This document shows, piece after piece, positions 44,092-47,893 of a stretch of DNA of 47,893 bases (positions are counted from its first letter, which is position 1; each line of letters opens with the position of its first letter). Location of the stretch: contig NZ_JAHHDX010000150.1 of NCBI RefSeq assembly GCF_018619335.1, positions 1 through 47,893 of the forward strand, written 5' to 3'. The notes under the pieces were generated by a model. The model searched no databases. It had not been told where the DNA came from and saw only the letters and a list, made by a program, of their open reading frames with translations. Source of the stretch: Alteromonas sp. ALT199. Its GTDB lineage: Bacteria > Pseudomonadota > Gammaproteobacteria > Enterobacterales > Alteromonadaceae. The translations under genes and the position numbers were made by a program.

Positions 44092-45576
44092 ATGGATAAA
44101 GTTACAAAACAAAATGCATTAAATGCACATACTTGGGTTGGTGTCTTTTTAAGTGTACTGCTTTTTTTAGTATGCCTTTCAGGAACGGTTGCCGTATTCC
44201 ACCTAGAATTTGAAAGGTGGGAACAGCCTCATATTGAAGAGATGAAAAATGTTTCTCCACAGGCAATTGAAAAAGCTATGGATAGCTTCTTAGCTCAACA
44301 TACCGAAGAATCTCACCACCTCTTTGTTGTATTTCCTACATCAGATATTCCACGGTTGGTGGTTGAAAACGACCATGTAGCGTATTTTGCTGATAGCGAG
44401 GGTAATTTGCTGGAAGAAGAAAGTGTTTCTTTTACGCAAATGCTAGTGGACCTACATTTATATTTAAACCTGCCGCATAGTTGGGGAATGATTTTAGTCA
44501 GTGCCTTAGGCGCTATCATTTGCACCTTGGTTATCACAGGCATCGTCGCTCATAAACGGATTGGCAAAGATGCATTCAAACTGAGAAGAGGCGGCAATGG
44601 CCAGCAAGCTCAGATTGACTTGCACAATCGGTTTGGTCTGTGGGCTGCGCCGTTTCATCTAATCATTGGGATTACTGGTGCCTATTTTGGCATGGCGGGC
44701 ATTATTTTAGTGGTTGTTGCTTCGCTCAACTATGGAGGCGACCGGGATGCCGTTATCGAACAAATCTTCACACCTGACCCCGTATTAACACCCCAAGAAG
44801 GTAAACCCGCTATTGGAAAAGCCTTCGCGCAAATGGAAACTCTTGCGCCTGAAAAGTCGCCAATATTCTTAACAGTGCACGAAGTTGGTGAGCCTGAGCA
44901 GTTCATTGAGATTTATGCCAAAGCGCCAAACCGCATGATTTACGCAGAAGGGTATCGTTTCGATACCGCCGGAAATTATATCGGTAATGCTGGCTATGAA
45001 GATGGAGAATGGGGCAAGCAGCTTGTATGGGCCATGTATCGACTGCATTTTGGCGATTTTGCTGGCTTAACCAGCAAGTGGTTCTACTTAGTATTAGGCA
45101 TCATGCTAACCATGCTTTGTGTTTCTGGCATGGAAATTTGGCTGTCTAAAAAAGCCCACCCACCTTTAGCGAGCAGGCTTTGGTACGCCGTAGTCTGGGG
45201 CAGTGTTAGCGCTCTGGCCTTAACCGCAGCCGTTGATATGTTTTTTGCCGGTTCTCTTATCGCCGTATTTTGGTGCCTTATGTTATTTAATACGGCTGTG
45301 ACGGTGGCAGTTAAGTCATTGACAAAACCCGTATGGTTGCTTTTATCTGGCTTAAGTGTACTTGTGCTATTAGTCACTTATGCTGCCGTACACCAAGATG
45401 CTGCAATGTCTATCGCTTCACTTCAATTAAATATCCCAATGGCTGTATATGTGGCCTGGAGTTTATATCGCGCAATTGCGTTAATTAAACGCACTGAGAA
45501 GGTTGGCGCACATAATGGAGAGGATGGTCGTAGTGACGTGAATCAAGGTGCTCAAGGAACCAGGGTTAACGCATAA
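44092..45576 (+). CDS. PepSY-associated transmembrane protein, probable ferric-siderophore reductase
   Basis: A 494-aa inner-membrane protein of the PepSY_TM family (COG3182). It starts NAHTWVGVFLSVLLFLVCLSGTVAVFH (first helix about 10-35), with conserved His in helix regions: DLHLYLNLPHSWG (about 120), DLHNRFGLWAAPFHLIIGITG (about 180) and MYRLHFGDFAGL (about 310). These fit heme or metal coordination. Several further helices complete it. It starts 10 bp after the previous gene and is the third gene downstream of the Fur box. FoxB-like proteins of this family are linked to iron release from siderophores in Pseudomonas, so a reductase role is the best inference. Confidence 0.85.
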   Translation: MDKVTKQNALNAHTWVGVFLSVLLFLVCLSGTVAVFHLEFERWEQPHIEEMKNVSPQAIEKAMDSFLAQHTEESHHLFVVFPTSDIPRLVVENDHVAYFADSEGNLLEEESVSFTQMLVDLHLYLNLPHSWGMILVSALGAIICTLVITGIVAHKRIGKDAFKLRRGGNGQQAQIDLHNRFGLWAAPFHLIIGITGAYFGMAGIILVVVASLNYGGDRDAVIEQIFTPDPVLTPQEGKPAIGKAFAQMETLAPEKSPIFLTVHEVGEPEQFIEIYAKAPNRMIYAEGYRFDTAGNYIGNAGYEDGEWGKQLVWAMYRLHFGDFAGLTSKWFYLVLGIMLTMLCVSGMEIWLSKKAHPPLASRLWYAVVWGSVSALALTAAVDMFFAGSLIAVFWCLMLFNTAVTVAVKSLTKPVWLLLSGLSVLVLLVTYAAVHQDAAMSIASLQLNIPMAVYVAWSLYRAIALIKRTEKVGAHNGEDGRSDVNQGAQGTRVNA

Positions 45577-45586
45577 TTTTTAAGAT

Positions 45587-45625
45587 AACTAATAAGGGGC
45601 TGTAACTAGCTCCTTAGTTTGTTTT
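45587..45625 (+). terminator. Terminator after the iron-uptake operon
   Basis: AACTAA, a bulged TAA and GGGGCT pair with AGCTCC and TTAGTT (one G-U pair) around a 6-nt loop, ending in TTTGTTTT. It starts 10 bp past the PepSY gene and abuts the convergent zinc-ribbon gene. Confidence 0.6.
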
Positions 45626-45627
45626 GA

Positions 45628-45819
45628 CTAGTTACGCTTTTTTCTTTTCCACGTCCCGCCATACATGTAGTCTTCATGACTCTTTACCAGTGCTTGGCAT
45701 GCCTTACACACAATACGCCAGTCTTCTTTGTCACTACGGCGAACACGAAATTGCGTGTCATCTTCAACACCGCAACTGTCACATGGCTTTGGTGGTCTCA
45801 GTCTGGCTTTCTTTCCCAC
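45628..45819 (-). CDS. Small zinc-ribbon-like hypothetical protein (63 aa)
   Basis: A 63-aa basic protein with two CxxC knuckles, CDSC (near residue 13) and CKAC (near 38), separated by about 21 residues, the spacing of a treble-clef or zinc-ribbon fold. The ends are Lys/Arg-rich (MGKKARLRPPK and WKRKKRN), hinting at nucleic-acid or ribosome contact. It belongs to no named family I can state. The conserved-looking knuckles, rather than neighbours, support it as a real gene. Confidence 0.65.
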   Translation of the reverse strand: MGKKARLRPPKPCDSCGVEDDTQFRVRRSDKEDWRIVCKACQALVKSHEDYMYGGTWKRKKRN

Positions 45820-45907
45820 GTTGCAAACTTCCTTTTGTCACTCGGCTATCGTACAAAATTTACTTAAGTTGCTACCATAGGTTGTCCAATCAAAATTAAG
45901 GCTTAAG

Positions 45908-46543
45908 CTAAATAAGCCTTACGATGGCAACCGCAATGGAAGACCCTTTTTCAACGGCCCGCCCCCACAACCTCATGGGTAACGATGGCTCTTGTGTCAT
46001 TAACGATAAGGCTTCATCTCTAAGATGCTGCTCTTCTTCCTGACAATGTTTAAATCGTTCTATCACGTTCGATGGTGGCAAAGGCAGTGCCAGCATACTT
46101 TTACATTGACTGTCGTAATGCGCATCAACAAATTGTTCTACGCTATAAATAGTATAGAAAAACCAGTTTCGGCCAAAAAGACGCGGCAAAAAGCCGGTCA
46201 CAAAGCCTGCGGCTATCCATAGTGGCAGTATGAAACTACCTCGAAAGCACGGCATCTCACTTTCAAAAATAGCCAGGTGCCGGCGTTCTGTTTCGAGATG
46301 CTCTCTTATAAAGCGTTTTGTATCGTGCCTGCTGTTGTTGATGTGAAACAGACTAGAAACAAATTCAGCAACCATTGCTCCCCGGTAGATCCAAACAGCA
46401 CCGGTTTCGCCAGCATGACTTGCACGTAGTTCCTTATCTACCTGCTTTGCATTATTAGCCCCAAGTGACTTTGCGTAAAATGGCATGACGTACTCCAACG
46501 GCGTTTTACTAAAAAACGATTGAGCGGTGTAAATGGATGCCAT
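45908..46543 (-). CDS. coq7: Coq7 family 3-demethoxyubiquinol 3-hydroxylase
   Basis: A 211-aa di-iron monooxygenase of the ferritin-like Coq7 group that carries out the penultimate ring hydroxylation of ubiquinone synthesis, at the inner membrane. All ligands are visible: Glu46 (LRASHAGETGAV), Glu86-x-x-His89 (ETERRH), Glu136 (SVEQFVDAHY) and Glu170-x-x-His173 (EEEQHL). A hydrophobic stretch (about 103-120) fits membrane association. Many gammaproteobacteria use UbiF instead, so its presence suggests the Coq7 route here. It is monocistronic as far as seen. Confidence 0.9.
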   Translation of the reverse strand: MASIYTAQSFFSKTPLEYVMPFYAKSLGANNAKQVDKELRASHAGETGAVWIYRGAMVAEFVSSLFHINNSRHDTKRFIREHLETERRHLAIFESEMPCFRGSFILPLWIAAGFVTGFLPRLFGRNWFFYTIYSVEQFVDAHYDSQCKSMLALPLPPSNVIERFKHCQEEEQHLRDEALSLMTQEPSLPMRLWGRAVEKGSSIAVAIVRLI

Positions 46544-46709
46544 CTAACGTATTTGTAATACTCGTTAGTTTGGGTATTTCAAATAGATTGATTCGAATTT
46601 TTGAAGCTTTGACTAATAGTGTTCTATTTAAAAACGAAAGCAGTGTAAGTCGCGTTTACTTGCTAAGGTAATTAAAAAATATGAGGATGACGACATAAGG
46701 AGTGCGAGA

Positions 46710-47840
46710 ATGAAAATTTTTTGGGGTTCACTTATTTTAGCTTTTGCTTATTTATTATTATGGCCGGTACCTATCGACCCGGTAAGTTGGAAAGCACCCA
46801 CCAATAGCGGGTTTACCAAAGAGTTTACAGAAAATCAGCTGTTGTCAGAGCTTACGCTTATCGATTTAAAGGGGGATGAAGGGCCAGAAGATTTTGCGGT
46901 AAATAAAGACGGAACCATCGCCACAGCAACCCATTCTGGCGCAGTGTTGTTGATGAAAAAGGGGCAAACGTCATTTACGCCATGGATTAATACCAACGGA
47001 CGCCCCCTTGGTCTTGAATATGATAACGAAGGAAATTTACTTATTGCCGATGCGCATTTAGGGTTGTTAATTGCAAATGCGAAAGGCGAATTGAAAACGT
47101 TGGTCGATCAAGTAGCGAATGCGGCCGTGGTATACGCCGATGATGTTGATATTGCCAAAAATGGAAAGGTTTATTTTACCGATGCGACAACTAAGTTTGC
47201 CGCAAAAGATCACGGTGGAACGCTTTCGGCAAGCCTGCTAGAAATTTTAGAGCACAAAGGAAATGGCAGGCTAATTGAGTACGACCCATCAACGTTTTCG
47301 AGCAAGGTATTGATGGACGGTTTAGTTTTTGCCAATGGCGTTGCAATAAGCCATGATCAGAATTCAGTATTGGTAAACGAAACCGGTAAATATCGTGTAT
47401 TGCGCTATTGGCTAATTGGGCCAAAGCAAGGCCAAGTAGACGTGGTGATAGATAACTTACCCGGTTTTCCTGACAATATCAGTCGGGCTGTCAGTGGCGG
47501 GTATTATCTAGGTCTTGCTTCACCCCGTTCAGCCCCAGTTGATGAGCTATCAGACAAACCTTTTGTTCGCAAAATGATTCAACGTTTACCACAGTTCCTG
47601 CGACCACAAGGTCAAGCGTACGGGCATCTTTTAAGGATAAGTGAAAGTGGAGAAGTGCAACAATCTTTTCAAGACCCAAGCGGTGCTTATCCTTTTGTAA
47701 CGGGCGCCATAGAGACCGAGCATGGTTTGTTTATTAGTAGTTTAATTGCTCCTGCCGTGGGTGTTGTTCCTCTTAGTAAAAAACACTCAACAACTGACGT
47801 GACTGATATGGATGTTGATGCTAACAGTGGCAATAACTAG
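46710..47840 (+). CDS. SMP-30/gluconolactonase-like (strictosidine-synthase-type) beta-propeller protein
   Basis: A 376-aa protein with an N-terminal signal anchor (about 1-18) and a six-bladed propeller. Typical strands are GPEDFAVNKDGTIATATHSGAVL, RPLGLEYDNEGNLLIADAHLGLL, YADDVDIAKNGKVYFTDATTKF, FANGVAISHDQNSVLVNETGKYRVLRYWL and LPGFPDNISRAVSGGYYLGLASPR. These are the hallmarks of the group that includes strictosidine synthase-like and adipocyte membrane-associated proteins. The family holds lactonases and esterases using a bound Ca2+. The substrate is unknown. AAGGAGTG lies before the ATG. It is nearly at the window end, with no neighbour to guide its role. Confidence 0.82.
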   Translation: MKIFWGSLILAFAYLLLWPVPIDPVSWKAPTNSGFTKEFTENQLLSELTLIDLKGDEGPEDFAVNKDGTIATATHSGAVLLMKKGQTSFTPWINTNGRPLGLEYDNEGNLLIADAHLGLLIANAKGELKTLVDQVANAAVVYADDVDIAKNGKVYFTDATTKFAAKDHGGTLSASLLEILEHKGNGRLIEYDPSTFSSKVLMDGLVFANGVAISHDQNSVLVNETGKYRVLRYWLIGPKQGQVDVVIDNLPGFPDNISRAVSGGYYLGLASPRSAPVDELSDKPFVRKMIQRLPQFLRPQGQAYGHLLRISESGEVQQSFQDPSGAYPFVTGAIETEHGLFISSLIAPAVGVVPLSKKHSTTDVTDMDVDANSGNN

Positions 47841-47893
47841 TGACGAAAGATAGTGGTGGTAATACGACTGGAACGTAGAAATAGATAAAATTT

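Noticed and set aside
45624..45899. 91-codon plus-strand open frame opposite the zinc-ribbon gene
   Set aside because: It overlaps the better-supported CxxC/CxxC protein on the minus strand, and its Cys/His-rich, Leu/Ser-rich text has no ribosome site.

Overview
The window reads as a chromosomal backbone segment of a marine gammaproteobacterium, most likely an Alteromonas or a close relative. The evidence is the gammaproteobacterial rimP-nusA-infB-rbfA-truB-rpsO translation cluster with proteins close to their E. coli counterparts, a YdiJ orthologue, an ExeM-type exported nuclease with a GlyGly-CTERM tail, many TonB/Fe functions and a moderate GC content. The genus is an inference from protein character. 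I see no insertion sequence, prophage, integron or CRISPR array.

Layout. 1-9.6 kb: metabolism and stress genes, namely a class I dihydroorotase, a COG0523/CobW GTPase divergent from ydiJ with a near-perfect Zur operator between them, an exported alpha-amino-acid-ester-hydrolase-like enzyme, a LysR regulator divergent from a MaoC-type hydratase, and an mscS gene followed by a 54-codon entericidin-like lipoprotein. 10.6-14.2 kb: a TonB-dependent receptor with a FadR/GntR-like operator upstream, then phhB. 14.3-14.75 kb: three identical initiator tRNA genes on an exact 130-bp period, with promoter and terminator. 14.9-19.3 kb: a two-gene signalling operon, an MHYT-PAS-PAS hybrid kinase with Hpt and a REC-HD-GYP response regulator. 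19.3-27.6 kb: the translation/transcription cluster, preceded by a strong promoter, a structured leader or small RNA and two terminator-like hairpins. 27.7-31.2 kb, minus strand: rluF, a coiled-coil membrane protein and a GNAT-nitrilase fusion. 31.5-34.1 kb: two neighbouring genes (2OG-Fe(II) oxygenase; degenerate receiver plus TPR) that each carry one apparent single-base deletion. 34.2-38.5 kb, minus strand: exeM and a DUF2252 gene. 38.8-41.2 kb: ahpC and ahpF with an intercistronic hairpin. 41.2-45.6 kb: a Fur-box-preceded iron cassette (siderophore receptor, small membrane protein, PepSY membrane protein). 45.6-47.9 kb: a zinc-ribbon mini-protein, a Coq7 family protein and an SMP-30-like beta-propeller protein.

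Working together: zinc (Zur box/CobW), iron (Fur box/receptor/PepSY reductase-like protein) and peroxide (AhpCF) homeostasis are all represented. The kinase/HD-GYP pair is a self-contained route from a membrane signal to c-di-GMP breakdown. Phosphotransfer from the kinase to the HD-GYP protein is inferred from gene order.

I found no clearly new multi-gene system. The best leads are the structured RNA upstream of rimP, the Zur operator in the cobW/ydiJ intergenic region, the covarying hairpins between the tRNA genes, the FadR-like operator before the first TonB receptor, and the two clustered frameshifts.
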